A stretch of DNA of 64,000 nt from Gigaspora rosea (Eukaryota; Glomeromycota; Glomeromycetes; Diversisporales; Gigasporaceae), in the NCBI GenBank assembly GCA_003550325.1, contig QKWP01001949.1, positions 1-64,000 on the forward strand, in the 5' to 3' direction. Below the pieces are notes generated by a model. It was not told where the DNA came from. It worked only from the letters and a program-made list of their open reading frames with translations, and searched no databases. The first letter of the stretch is position 1. Each line of letters opens with the position of its first letter. Below are positions 13,146 through 24,889 of this stretch, in pieces. A program made the position numbers and the translations under genes.

Positions 13146-13233
13146 GACAGTATGGCTGAGTGGTCGAAGGCGTCAGGTGCGAACATTTACCTGATACCCA
13201 TTGGGTTCGTAGGTTCAAATCCTGCTGCTGTCA
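13146..13233 (+). tRNA. Class II tRNA gene, best read as tRNA-Ser(CGA), atypical
   Basis: The acceptor arms GACAGTA and TGCTGTC pair fully. The A box (TGGCTGAGTGG) and B box (GGTTCAAATCC) are intact. The D stem is the 3-bp type typical of Ser/Leu. The variable arm forms ACCC-ATT-GGGT, and the T stem GTAGG/CCTGC pairs. A T-run at 13244-13250 is a good Pol III terminator. The anticodon stem is TCAGG/CCTGA, but the loop is 12 nt (TGCGAACATTTA) instead of 7, consistent with a 5-nt intron after position 37. The only Ser or Leu anticodon in the loop is CGA. Position 33 would then be G instead of the near-universal U, and the discriminator base is A, where Ser usually has G. It could be an unusual functional tRNA or a young pseudogene. 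Confidence 0.7.
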
Positions 13234-13243
13234 AAATCCTAAT

Positions 13244-13250
13244 TATTTTT
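13244..13250 (+). terminator. Pol III T-run terminator
   Basis: A run of seven T's 11 nt after the discriminator base of the tRNA gene. Confidence 0.7.
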
Positions 13251-13450
13251 TTATTGTTCAGCTGTCAGATCATCATTACTTTATTAAGATAAAATCCATT
13301 TCTTAAAATAGATATTGTATTGGTCATTTACAACTGAGTAATTATGTAACTGCATATAATTTTAAATATAAGGCTCTTCCAGAAAAAAAGTGTTTATAAA
13401 ATCTTTTCACAACTTTTTTTTTTGTTTTTTATATATAATAATAATAATAA

Positions 13451-13883
13451 ATGGGTAACTGCCTTGAAAGTTTGAGTGATTGTTTTGAAAGTAGGCCAAA
13501 AGAAAGGGCGCATACACTTGGTGGGGACGGAACAAGAGATACAACGAGAACTGTTGATAGTTCAGCAGCGGCTGAAGCCGCTGAAAGATGAGTCCAACAA
13601 GTGAGTGCTAGATTATCTTTTGTTTAATTATTCACAGTAAACTTTATTATTGAAATAAATTTATTATTATTTTTTAAGGCACAAAGTCGAGGGGTTCAAA
13701 AGGGTGGAAGAAAACTAAGCAAGAAGTTGGATGAACAAAAATCGCCTACTCGGTCTGATGATCATCCACCCAATGCGAACCTTGAAGTAAGTATTTTTAT
13801 TGCTTTCAAGTTGTTAGAAATTAATTCACTATACTAAAATTAACATTTTTGATAATAGCCTTTTTTAGTGGAGAAAGGATTAA
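13451..13883 (+). CDS. SVIP-like small N-myristoylated protein, three exons, in-frame TGA
   Basis: The exons are 13451-13600, 13679-13786 and 13869-13883, with introns GTGAGT...AAG and GTAAGT...TAG. Their total length is 273 nt, or 91 codons counting the final stop and the internal TGA. The protein starts MGNC, a myristoylation (Gly2) plus palmitoylation (Cys4) signal. It then has an Ala/Glu helix (AAAEAAER), the AQSRGV segment, a basic GGRKLSKKL stretch, and ends LE-WRKD. This order matches the small VCP/p97-interacting protein type (human SVIP is 77 aa), which tethers p97 to membranes and limits ERAD. That assignment is inference from motifs. Codon 47 (13589-13591) is TGA where the family pattern AERR expects Arg (CGA), i.e. 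one C-to-T change at a CpG. The conserved reading beyond it suggests a recent nonsense allele, an assembly error or readthrough. Confidence 0.6.
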
Positions 13884-14331
13884 TAATCTTATTATTAATT
13901 TATTGAACGGGATAAAATTCAAATAAATTTTTTACAATAATGATTGAACATTTAAACAAAACTTTTTTTCAATTCTGTAACAATTATTTTAAAGAATAGT
14001 TATGATAACTCGAATATTATGTATCATTAAACCTTTTGCAAAAAGAATATATACCGGTATATATATATTTTGTTACTAGGTATCTATATATCCGATTAGT
14101 CGCAAAAAATATTAAACTTCATTAATTTAAAGGGTTCCAAACAGGAGATATGAAATGTAACTAGTTATATTTAGTCAATTCAGCAAAATATATAATAAAA
14201 AAGTATATATATATTTTGATTGGGGCACCGGCATCTGAATTTTTACAATTAGCTTACAACTTTGAGTATACAAGATTGTATAGATTTAATTAGCATAAAG
14301 TTATAGTATATTACATACTTTGTAAATTTAA
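13884..14331. other. AT-rich intergenic stretch
   Basis: Downstream of the SVIP-like gene. Nothing else is recognised. Confidence 0.45.
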
Positions 14332-15343
14332 GGCCACGCAAAGTTGATTTTTTGTTTTGCATTACCCGCCGTCCCATTTTTTCAATTTTTTCAATTTTTT
14401 TTTTTTTTTAGATCCCAATTGTGCCAATTGTTCGATTTTTGACATCTATTTTTTCTCACAACGTTAATAATTGTCGCGAATGATCGTGAAATTGGATTAT
14501 CGTGAAATCCACGTGATCTCCGTATCCTAAAATTTCCAAAAATCGTGTAAACAATCGATCTAATCGATCTACACTACGTAATCAATCGAATGCTATAACT
14601 GGTCGGTATGCCTATATGCTGCATAAATCGCATTCTTGATATCTATATATAAAGGACCTTCTAACTGTATCAAAAAGGCGACCTAGCCCTAACCCTAACC
14701 ACGAGGCAAAAAAGAGTCTATAAAACCACTAACAAAAAAAAAAAATTTTGCCTCATATTTAAGGTTAGAGTCTATAAAATCACTAACAAAAAAAAATTTT
14801 TGCCTCGTGTTTAGGGTTAGGGTCGCCTTTTTGATACAGTTAGAAGGTCTTTTATATATAGATACAGTATCAAGAATGCAGGCATATAGGCATATATGGA
14901 CCCCGGTTATAGCATTCGATTGTTTTGATTATGTAATGTAGATCAATTAGATCGATTGTTTACACGATTTACGGAAATTTTAGGAAATCCAATGATACGG
15001 AATCACGTGGATTTCACGATAATCCAATTTCACGATCATCCGCGACAAAAATTGAATGAATTCTAAGTGTGGCAAAAAATTTATTCCAATAATTATATTC
15101 ATCCGGTGTCACCCGATGGTGACCTTAATTTCCCGTAATCGTCCGATAGGACTGACAGGAAAAATATGACTGCCGGCCCAATTTTTTGATTCCTTGTTGT
15201 ACAAAATGAAAAATTAGCCTTGTATAACTTTAAATATGAACATTATTTAAATTAAAACTAAAAAAAAATAAAAAAAAATCTGCCTGTCCGTCCGAATTTT
15301 GAAATTCATGTAATGCAAAACGAAAAATCAACTTTGCGTGGCC
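14332..15343. mobile_element. PIF/Harbinger-like non-autonomous element
   Basis: The terminal inverted repeats are GGCCACGCAAAGTTGATTTT and its near-exact complement, about 34 bp each. The 3-bp duplication TAA is at 14329-14331 and 15344-15346. There is no transposase. The interior is occupied by the concentric foldback 14471-15047. Confidence 0.75.
14471..15047. mobile_element. 577-bp near-full-length foldback
   Basis: The arms of about 280 bp are nearly complementary, starting TTGTCGCGAATGATCGTGAA and ending in the complement. Near the axis sit ccctaaccctaacc (14685-14700) and gggttagggt (14813-14823), telomere-like repeats in opposite orientation. The end sequence is shared with 15603-15832. 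Confidence 0.8.
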
Positions 15344-15602
15344 TAACATATATTTCATATATTTCAAAACTACCATATACGAGTTCACAATCGTTCAACT
15401 TTGAATCCAAATTATATCGATGGTGTCAATCACATGATACATTCATGCATAGAATGTGCTACCTAAAATTGTATATCCTAGAATACAAAAATAAATTGCG
15501 AGTTTATTATAATCAACAAGAAATTGCCATGCGGAGCTAACTAATAATAATTAGACATAGCAGATGGTATCATGATGTTACTAGTTACTGATAATTTAAT
15601 AC

Positions 15603-15832
15603 TTGTCACGGATGATCATGAAATTGAATGATGGTAAAATTTGAATCTATTTTATGTACAATTTTTAAAAATTTTTAGGACCTTTTTTGTTAAATTTTAT
15701 TTTATGGATGAATTAGGATTTAGGGTTAGGGTTATTAATAAAAGTGTATAGGTGAATTTTGGTAGGGTTTATATTTTCAAATTGAGACCCCCAAATTTCA
15801 CTATCATCCGATTTCACGATCATCCATGACAA
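15603..15832. mobile_element. 230-bp foldback, relative of 14471-15047
   Basis: The ends are TTGTCACGGATGATCATGAA and its complement. The core has tttagggttagggttatta, nearly identical to the core at about 11820-11850. Confidence 0.75.
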
Positions 15833-16219
15833 TACTTTTTTAAAATTTTTTAAATATTTTAAATTTACTCTTTTATTTATGAAAATAGAATAATTCAGCA
15901 CTTTGTGCACAAGATAGTTAAAAAAATATAAGTAGAAAATATATGAACAACCTTTATACGACTCTTCGCTTGGCCAATTTGACCCTGTTCTTTTATTTTT
16001 TACATTATAAACATTGTTGACAAATTAGTTTATTACTTTCAGCCTCGCTTCGCTTAGACATTTTCAAAATTCAATTTAATATTAAATTACAATGTGCCAT
16101 TTTTTTTTATATCTTGCTCTCGGCCTCGTTTCAAACTTCATACCTTTTCAATTTATTAATAATAACATATCGTGATATTTGAGTTGCTAATTAAGTTAGA
16201 TAAATTGATTTAGTAGTTA
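15833..16219. other. Intergenic stretch
   Basis: Contains two cgcttcgctt/gcctcgtttc-like short repeats (15960-16130). No gene. Confidence 0.4.
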
Positions 16220-16679
16220 GGCGAACTAATGGATTCTGTGTTTTACATTACCATAAGTGGCCCCCCTCTCCCTCATAGTAAAAAAATTTAGATAAATATA
16301 CATAGGGCTTCAGGATATTTCAGAAAATTTTATACAGTCACGGAACAATTCGAAATACCGTATTCCTCCGAAAATAAGCACCCTTTTTTTGCACATAATG
16401 CGGGCCAAGGCAGTCATAATTTGGGCCAAAATTGACTTAAGGCCGTTCGAAGTTGATTCATTGGTTAACGTCACTTTTCCAGAACTCATGGGCGGGGGGG
16501 TAAAATGAAACGAACATATGAAACAAACATATAAAAATGAAGCAATTTCATTGGTTGATGTAAATCAGGTGACTGGCGAGAGTCATTCAGCGTTTTGATT
16601 GGCTGTTCATTTTTCGGAGGAGGGGGGAGACTTCAGCTGGGGGTGATGTTAACTGAAAAATTAACTTCAAACGGCCTTA

Positions 16680-17370
16680 ACATTACATTCCTCTTATAAA
16701 AGAAAGGAGCAAAAATAAATAAATATCGGTATATAATTAATTTATTATAAAAAGTATTTTATCCGATAAAAAAAACTTCGTACGTATGTACAATTTTTAC
16801 AGGCAAATTCTCGTGATCTAGTGATCGGATCTGCATCATGTATGCAGCGATCACAGATTGGAATTTTGTGTTTTCCAAATTCCTATTGGTCGAGCAAATT
16901 TTGTCCGAATGATTCCGTAAAAGCCAAATGTTTATTCAAATATTTCTTCTCGTTAATACTAGTTTTCTAGCTCTTCACAATCGAACAAAAAGCACTTCGG
17001 AAGCTCTTTATTCAGCAGTTTTTTGTTGAATCGTTTTATTGCAAACTGAAAAAAACATATATGAGAGGACAGCAAATAGGAATTAAAATTTTAGCTTTAT
17101 TTATTATTATATATTTATTTATTTTTTATTTAGGTTTTATTTTTTTTTAATTCGTTTTTTATTTTTAAATTATTTTATTTTAACCGAGAAATAACGCACA
17201 GAGTTATTTCGAGTTTCGGCCTGAATTAATCTTAATTTAGGCCGAAATTCGAAACCACACCCATCGAGTTGTTTCGTGGTTATGCAGTATTTATTTTTTT
17301 AATTTTTACCGGGGGACATCAAAGAGGAAGGTGATGTTAACCGAAAGCTTAACTTCAAACGGGTTTTGGG
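16680..17370 (+). repeat. Direct repeat family, copy 1
   Basis: It starts aacattacattcctct and ends near gtgatgttaaccgaaag. It shares ctcgtgatctagtgatcgga, tagctcttcacaatcgaa and acatatgagaggaca with copy 2. It contains a nested foldback at 17180-17286. Confidence 0.7.
17180..17286. repeat. Foldback hairpin inside copy 1
   Basis: Palindrome with an ataaccacgaaac-type end and the central pair cggcctgaatta/taatttaggccg. Confidence 0.7.
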
Positions 17371-17838
17371 TAGTAATATGATACAGCAATAAGCAAAATT
17401 GCCTAAGATCATCAAATTCTTAATTTGATTGGTCAGGTATCACGTGATTCTGCACGACCCCCATATATAGAGCTAAGTACGTTCGTTCGTACATACGTCA
17501 GCTACAGTAACTAGTAATATCATGCACGAAGTAATAAATCGAATTTATATATTGAATTTGATTTCTAAATAATGATAATATTTAATTATTTTTATTTTTT
17601 TTCATATGTTCATTTTACCCGGGGGCCGGGGGACCATTGGGGGGTGATGTTAACCAAAAAATTAACTTCAAACGGCCTAATGTAGGCCAGGGGTGCTTAT
17701 TTTCGGGTGGTGCTTATTTTCGGAGGAATACGGTAAATTTTTTTGAAAAAAAATTTTTTAAAAATTTTACCATGTGAACCCTCCCTCTTCCGGAGGGAAA
17801 AGGGGTAATGTAAAACACAGAATACAGTTGGTCTCGCC

Positions 17839-18735
17839 TTAACATTACATTCCTCTCATGAAAAGAAGAACAAAAATAAATTAATAATTAAATAATTAAT
17901 TAATTATATAATGTATTCATTCAAGAAAAGAGCTTCGTACGTACAGTACATACAATTTTTACAACCAAAATTCTCGTGATCTAGTGATCGGATATGCATC
18001 ATTGTGTGCAGCGATCACAAATCGGAATTTTGGATTTACTAATTCCCCAGGTTCCTATTTGGTCAAATGCAAATTTTGACCCTCATCGAATGAAATAAAT
18101 TACTGGTTGGATGACTTAAAAATTAATGTAAAAAGCATCGATTTTATTAATTGGTTTGTAATGGTTATTTCCAAAAAAAGTGAAATGTTTATTTAAATAT
18201 TTCTTATTACTTATTAATACTAGTTCTCTAGCTCTTCACAATCGAATAAAAAAACAAATTGGAGGCTTTTTTTCAGCAGTATTTCTTAAACCTTTCCATC
18301 GCAATCTAAAATAAACACATATGAGAGGACAACGAAAGAAACTAAAATTTTAGCTTTATTTTTTATTATTTATGTTTTTTTTTTCTTATTTTATTTTTTA
18401 AATTTTTTATCTTTTTTTTTAATTCGTTTTTATTTTTGTTTTCTCGTTTTTTTTTTTTAAATTAGTTTTTTTTTTATTTTAAATATTTTTTTATTTTAAA
18501 TTATTTTTTATTTTATAATTGCCGTATAACCACGAAATAACGAATAGAGTTATTTTGAATTTCGGCCTGAATTAAGCTTAATTTAGGCCGAAAGTCAAAG
18601 CACACCATCGTGTTATTTTGTGGTTATACGGCATTTTTATTTTATTTTTTTTAGTTTTTACTTTTTTTATATGTTCATTTTATCGAGGGACATCAAAATG
18701 GGAAGGGGTGATGTTAACCGAAAAATTAACTCAAT
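17839..18735 (+). repeat. Direct repeat family, copy 2
   Basis: It has the same order of tracts as 16680-17370, but with longer T-rich filler (18360-18520). It contains the corresponding nested foldback at 18520-18633. Confidence 0.7.
18520..18633. repeat. 114-bp foldback inside copy 2
   Basis: tgccgtataaccacgaaata pairs with its complement at the right end. The centre is gaattaagcttaattt. Confidence 0.8.
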
Positions 18736-20383
18736 CAAGCTTAATAAGAAAAGGAATTATTTCACATTGCACTTCTATTCTTGAAAAAAAATTTAATTTA
18801 GAAAAGATCATCAAATTTTCATTGCGAACGTTTGTACTGTCTTTGACGATCAGAGATTATCAATTCATCTATCATATAAAAAATACGAAAAAGAAAAATG
18901 TGCAAATGCAGAGACTTATTTTCAAATATAGGCAAAGACCTAATGATAATGTAAAAAACTAAACCTTTTTATCAGTTAAAATTGCATTGTAGTTTCTCTC
19001 GCTTTTTTATTTTATTTTATTTTATTTTATTTTTTTTTTCCGGTAGCAATAGCAGTAGCTATAGCTATAACAATAGCTATAGCAATAGCTATTTCAAAAT
19101 TCTATCTACTATTTAAGAAAAAGGGTCGACGAAAATTTCCTTTCTTGGAATTTCGAGGAAATTTTGGCTGCAGATCTTCCGCATAAAGATGCTACGAATG
19201 ATCAATGTACGATGAAAAAGTTGACAGGATCCGGTTCATACATGCACACAACTAATACATATATGGAAATATGGATCGGGCGAATTGAATACCTTTAATA
19301 AAAAAAATAAAAATTGATCATAACACCTGCTCCTGGTTATGTTTGATATCCAACCTGCTCGATCGGGCTACCAAACACATTTTTAGACGTCCGGGTTATT
19401 CACCCGGGCTACCAACCCGTCCAACTATATCCAATAACCCTAATACTCATACTTCTTCCACATTTCGCGACGGCGGGTGGGTGGGAATTTTCGACAAAGC
19501 TAGACTCGCGTCGAGCTAGCAGCAAAGACAAAAGATACTGAACAAATTTCCATTTTACTCTTATATAACCATTTTTCAATGACCTCATACTTACGCTTCT
19601 TCATCAGTCATTCGATACTCATCACCAAATACATCACTCTATTCATCAAACAATTCATCACCCTATTCATCAAACAATGCGTCATACTTACTAATCGATC
19701 CACTGTCATAATGGTTCTTAGGGAGTGATCTCGTAGCAAACGAATTCCACATGGCTTTGCTCATCATTAGATTTGACGTATGTACATCGACAGTCATTCA
19801 AAAGTGATGTCTAATATATATACTTGGAATCAAATTAGTATATAAATTTTACAACAACAGAATTAAATGAACTCTATAAATCTATAAATAAGATTATTCA
19901 TACTCCAGTTCTTATTTATGCATCTATATTATTGTTTCTTGTTTATTGTTCAGATCTCAATTACGGGTTAATCCAGTGTTACTTTGTAACTATAAGATCG
20001 TATAATTTCCTTATGAAAGTCGGATGTTATGTTTTTTTCAAGTTGGTGGTACTATGGTTCACTATGTTTTCGTATTGTATTACTACATCCTCCCCCCAGA
20101 TATTGTCCGAATAAGGAAATACATAGTAAAATTAAAAGAAAAGTTGAATACAAAGAATAATATGTGAACCATGATATTTGTCTTTTATATCATTTGATTC
20201 ATCTTATGGGACGGATCGAAAGTACTAATATAATTTATTCAGAATGATGTATATCGAGATATAGCTAAAAAAATGTAAGTGCTCAAAATTACCCACCCGC
20301 GCCAGAATGCCCGACGCTCACTTACTTATCATTCTCATTATTATTATTTCCTATATTATCGCACTTTATCACCGCATAGTTCT
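18736..20383. other. Intergenic stretch
   Basis: Contains an (aatagctatagc)-type short tandem run at 19045-19095 and a degenerate repeat with attcatcaaacaa (19640-19680). No supported gene. Confidence 0.45.
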
Positions 20384-20420
20384 TAAGGTAGCGCGCGACA
20401 CAGTCGCGCTAAAACCAGAA
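20384..20420 (+). repeat. GTAGC-GCGC...CTAAAACCAG dispersed motif
   Basis: Related to 39645-39690 (+), 41598-41640 (-) and 59191-59236 (-). A GC-rich imperfect hairpin is followed by aaaaccag. Confidence 0.55.
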
Positions 20421-21801
20421 ATGTAAACGATTTTGTTCGTTAGCACGTTATTAAGCTTTTTTTTTATTAGATACTAATCGATGGGTGACGCATTAGCGCC
20501 ACCCAGTATTTTCATATTACACAAAAATTCTTACAGAGGTTATCAACTATTGCGATCCACAGTATATAATTAAGGTTGTGTTGGTTGGCATTAGAATTAT
20601 TTCTGTCATAATTATCCACTAATGCAGTCCATGCAGTAATTAAGGTTAAATTAGTTTGTGTTAAAATTATAATGATATTGTAACGAATTAAATATTTAGT
20701 TTTCGAAATTGTAAATAATTCTTACCTGTATTATTTCCACGATATTTATAACTTATACCAAAATGGAAGTAGTAGCCGGGTGTAGTTAGTCGCATAACGC
20801 TAAATTTTCAGCTAAATTTTCGCGTCACGCTAAAATTCAAGCGTAACGCTTAATATTTATCGTATCGCTGGAAATTCAACGCTTTAAAGATTTGAAAGGC
20901 ATATAAACATCCGAAATTTAATAAAGTCAAATTGAAGATCCACATCAACCTTCAATTATAAAGCATAAAATATTATACTTATCTAAGCTTTTCCTTGAAT
21001 TCGACTTTAACTTTAACAAGCCCTGCGAGACTCAATTCAACGGACTGAATTGACTTGTAACTTCGCATCGGTTTATTAAGACTCTAATTTTTTGTACACG
21101 GTTAGAGCTGGATTGGCCAAATTACCTTTATTTCATACTGCTCTCCCAATTAACCGTTCAATATCTATCTTTAGTTACCATAATACATTCAATAAGAGTT
21201 AGCTACGCAGCGTGTGACGTAGCGCAGGACCAGTATGATCAGCCCATGTAAACTCAAAAAGAATTTGATTAGTTGTAACCTAATATTAGTGGTCGTGGCC
21301 TAAAAGATCAACTGACTAAATCGATGTAACAAAAACCTGCTTAGTCTGCTTAGTCGATTAACGTTTAAAATATCGCACATTTTGAACATTTTGAGTCATT
21401 CCGTGCTTAATCGCCTAATGCTTAAAAATATCGCATATTTTGACCATTTTTAGCCATTCCGTGCTAATTGTGCGTATCATACAAGATGTGCATGATGCGC
21501 ATGCTTCACAAGAATTGCACAAGTAAGCATGATTTGATCTAATTGTGTATGATGTGCCTGGTGCTCATTCCAATATAAAACGATCTTTGATCAAGCTTAG
21601 AGGTCAAAAAATTACCCAATTTTCACGATTATTCGCAACAAAAATGATTTATGATATTATTCTCGCTCGGATCTCTTTATTAGAATTATACGAAGATACA
21701 TGATGGGAGTAGTGCTCCACTTCATTTATTTTATATTCTGTTATAGCATATCAGATATTATGCTCATAATTTTTATGTCCATGTGTATTCGAACACATGA
21801 C
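20421..21801. other. Intergenic stretch with small duplications
   Basis: It has an acgct/aagcg repeat cluster at 20800-20880. Two ~60-bp copies (21355-21420 and 21418-21475) share aatatcgca.attttga and agtcattccgtgct-like tracts. No gene. Confidence 0.45.
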
Positions 21802-22541
21802 TAGTGATGGGCAAATCCGATTTTTCTAAAAATCCCGCGCGGGATTCGCGGGATCGAGTAGAGTTTCCGAATTTTTCACGATTAATAAATATATATATAT
21901 ATATCATCACTAGGATATAATTTCTCGTTAAATAATAATCATTTCTTATAAATTTTACTGCATTTTATTACAAATATAATGCTTATATAGATTTTGCCTA
22001 CTTTTAAAACATTTGAATCTTATAATTATTAAATTTATCAATTCAGATTTGTCTTAATTTTATCAATTTATTATTATATTTAAAAATTATAATGGCAACA
22101 AAGCGATCAAATCATATAAACGTATAAAAATTTATAAGTAATCAGGTGCATAACGAGGTATAAATGTGCTACTGTAAATTTATAAGTAATAAGGTTATAT
22201 ACACACAAAAATTCATAAACGACTCATAAGAAAATAATCGGGCTTATAATTTCTGATCAAATAGTCACTTTTATACTCAATAATAATTAATAATAGATTC
22301 CCACTTTATTAATAATGACAATTTAAAAAACATATTTCAATATACAGTTTGCGCATTATCTTGCGTATATATGTGGAACAAGAAACAAATCAAAAGTTAA
22401 TATTATTTACATCAAATACTAATTAGGAATTGGCCCACTTATGTTAAAGCAGGCCGGATAATTTGTTAATGCGGGCCAGATGATATTCTAACGCAGGCCA
22501 GACAATCATATATTAAAAATCCCGCGTGTTGCCCATTACTA
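21802..22541. mobile_element. 740-bp non-autonomous hAT-like element
   Basis: The ends are TAGTGATGGGCAA and TTGCCCATTACTA, with a perfect 8-bp duplication CACATGAC (21794-21801 and 22542-22549). Subterminal inverted tracts aaaatcccgcg are present. Near the right end the phrase gcgggccagatga repeats three times. No transposase. Confidence 0.85.
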
Positions 22542-22749
22542 CACATGACGAAGCCTAGTTGAGGAACTACGTAATTATGAAAAGTATTTAAAATATACCC
22601 ATGATGTTTATTTTAAAATTGATTTATTTATTTTTAGTCATAGGTTAAGAGCCTATACCCAGGGTACATTTTTAAGGACTTCCCGTAGCTATACCACAAA
22701 AATTTTCCGGTCACGTGACTCTATCGTGGCACAAACTAATTGAATATCA

Positions 22750-22910
22750 GGATCAGGTGTAACGTAAAATCGCGTTTTCAAAAATCACTAATAACTCTGA
22801 AGTTTGTCTATGAAATCGTCTACTGCGCATTAACAAAAAAATTCCTTGCAAAATTTTGGTACGCTTTATTCTTGTTATGATTTTCACACTACACTTGATC
22901 TCAAAATATG
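22750..22910. mobile_element. ATCAGGTGTAAC-type MITE
   Basis: ggatcaggtgtaacgt on the left and acactacacttgatct on the right form an inverted pair. The family also occurs at 62265-63250. Confidence 0.55.
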
Positions 22911-22941
22911 ATTGGTTTGTGCTACATAAATGTCACATGAC

Positions 22942-23054
22942 TAGAGTTGCCTGTTGTAATTAATTACAACCTTTACGACATATAGGTTGCAATATTACGA
23001 CATATAGGCTGTAATATTACAACTTGTTAAAAACAATTACAGCAGGCAACTCTA
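22942..23054. mobile_element. 113-bp hAT-like MITE
   Basis: TAGAGTTGCCTG...CAGGCAACTCTA ends are flanked by a perfect 8-bp duplication CACATGAC (22934-22941 and 23055-23062). The interior has short acgacatatagg repeats. Confidence 0.85.
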
Positions 23055-23079
23055 CACATGACCGGAAAATTTTTGGTGG

Positions 23080-24889
23080 ATGAGCAACTGTCATCGATTT
23101 CAAATGTCCAGAATGTAGTGTCCGAAGCGTAGCTGAGGTATACTTGCTGGCAAAACACGATCAAATCCCAAATTTAAAAAAATACAATTGCTATTTGTCA
23201 AAGATTAAATCAAAAAAGTAGTCATAAATTTTGCATATCTACTATTTGTTTAAACAAAGATTATTGATAAAGTTTTTGAGAAATTAATTAATTTGGGATG
23301 TATTTGGGATTTGGGCGTGGACAAATCCCAAACTATAGTAACTTGGGATTTTGGTTTACGTTACATTCCTTTCTCAAAAGGGGAGGGAGGGAGAACGGAA
23401 CATATACATAATAAATTTTAAAATTTTTTTCTCAATTAGAAATTATCGGGCTACCTCTCGCTCGTCTTTTATGTTCGTTCATTTTCTTTTCAGAAAGTTT
23501 CGGAACTTTGCAATTATCTTAATTCTACCTGCCATTATGTTCTCCAGCCAAATTACCAAAATTATGCATGTATCTCAAAAATATTTACTAATAGAAAAGG
23601 TAATGTAAACCACCGAATTAATTGGTCTCGCCTAACTGAGATATGGATCACATTAGTAATATGTGTTGCATCTAAAGTAGCGCCTGGCTAAATGCATGCA
23701 TTAAGATGGGCTTAATTTTAGTCAGGCACTACTTTAGATAGAGGCTACTCTAGATGCAACAATACCCTTTGTATCTGATCTCATTAACCCGCCCAACGCT
23801 CTGATTCCCTTGATAACCTGATCGATCGTGTGATCACGTGAGTCACTTGAATTATATTTTCAGCTTTTTTCAAACCAATATATATCTCATCATCTATTTG
23901 TACCCTTTTACTAACTGCAAGGGTTCTTCAGAAACTACGCGACATATATAAGGCTTATAACCATAATTCTTGATAAAAACTATAATAATCCCGACACGAA
24001 CTACTAATTTAACCCTAATCATAAATTGTGATTATTAGAATAGCGAGAAAACTTTATATAATATAAGAATTTTTACAGTAATTCATGATAGATATCAAAA
24101 TAATTTCGATGCAAACTCAACCTTAAAACGTATTATGTGTCGAGTAGGTTTTAGCAGAACTTTTTTATAGAAACTATAATAAAAATTATGATAATTCCAA
24201 CACAACTAACTTTCCTTTCATTGTTACCAAATGGCAAGCAAGCTTTGTATTTTATATATTCGATAAAACTTTGCTAAAAACATGTAAGCACAGTACTTTC
24301 ATCAATGGATCCAATAAAAGAATTTGATTGGTTTGTCTGATCAAATGACTGATCAGATACTTATTAGGTGATTTCTACAAGTAAGCGGGGAGGAGAATAA
24401 AAAGGGGGGAGGGTGATGTAAACCACCGAATTAAATTGGTCTAGCCTAACCCTAGCGTGACTATCGTCAATGCATAGGGCTAAATTTTATTCATATCTAA
24501 GTTATTTGATGATCCAAAATCATGGAATCCAGATCCATATCTACAGTGCAGCATCTATAGAGTTCTAAATACAAAGCAAATACCGATTAGAAATAACCTC
24601 GAATAAAAGCAACCCCAGATTTTGGAGCCAAAATTTGACTAAAGTTGTTATGTTCTACTAATAAAATTAGACTTGATAAAAACAGCTTCTTCACCTTGTC
24701 TTGAAAAAATTCTTTTTTTTTTACATTTTGGTTACTTTAATTCGGCAACATATTGTAATGATCAATTCTATTTTATTAAGTCAAGTCGATTTCTCGAAAA
24801 ATTGACTGACTTAGCCAGCTAAGTCAACTAAATCGACAAAGGTTACGGGCTAACTTCCCGGATCCATTTTTCTTAAATGCCATTTCACC
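23080..24889. other. Intergenic stretch with MITE ends
   Basis: It contains PIF-like termini (gtaatgtaaaccaccgaatt then ttggtctcgcctaa near 23600-23637, and a close copy at 24415-24455). A 98-bp hairpin lies at 23665-23762 (gttgcatctaaagtag and its complement). No gene is supported. Confidence 0.5.

Larger units (their letters stand above)
16358..17733. mobile_element. TA-flanked TIR element nested in 16220-17838
   Basis: CCGTATTCCTCCGAAAATAA begins it, and the exact complement ends it. Both sides are TA (Tc1/mariner-type duplication). The right end contains a second local copy of gtgcttattttcgg. Inside is yet another inverted pair with aaggccgtt.gaagtt ends (about 16438 and 16679 or 17682). 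No transposase is visible. Confidence 0.7.
16220..17838. mobile_element. PIF/Harbinger-like MITE expanded by nested insertion
   Basis: The ends GGCGAAC... and ...TCGCC are flanked by TTA (16217-16219 and 17839-17841). Adjacent inverted tracts attctgtgttttacattacc and the complement confirm the pair. Without the nested block 16358-17733 the original was about 240 bp. Related termini occur near 23640 and 24450. Confidence 0.65.
22694..23079. mobile_element. Foldback element with ACAAAAATTTTCCGGTCA ends
   Basis: A TIR of about 24 bp pairs 22694-22717 with 23056-23079. The interior hosts two smaller elements (22750-22910 and 22942-23054). Confidence 0.7.

Noticed and set aside
18618-18962. 114-codon frame on the plus strand
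   Set aside because: It begins inside the 18520-18633 foldback and crosses the end of a repeated element. Composition is that of T-rich repeat DNA.
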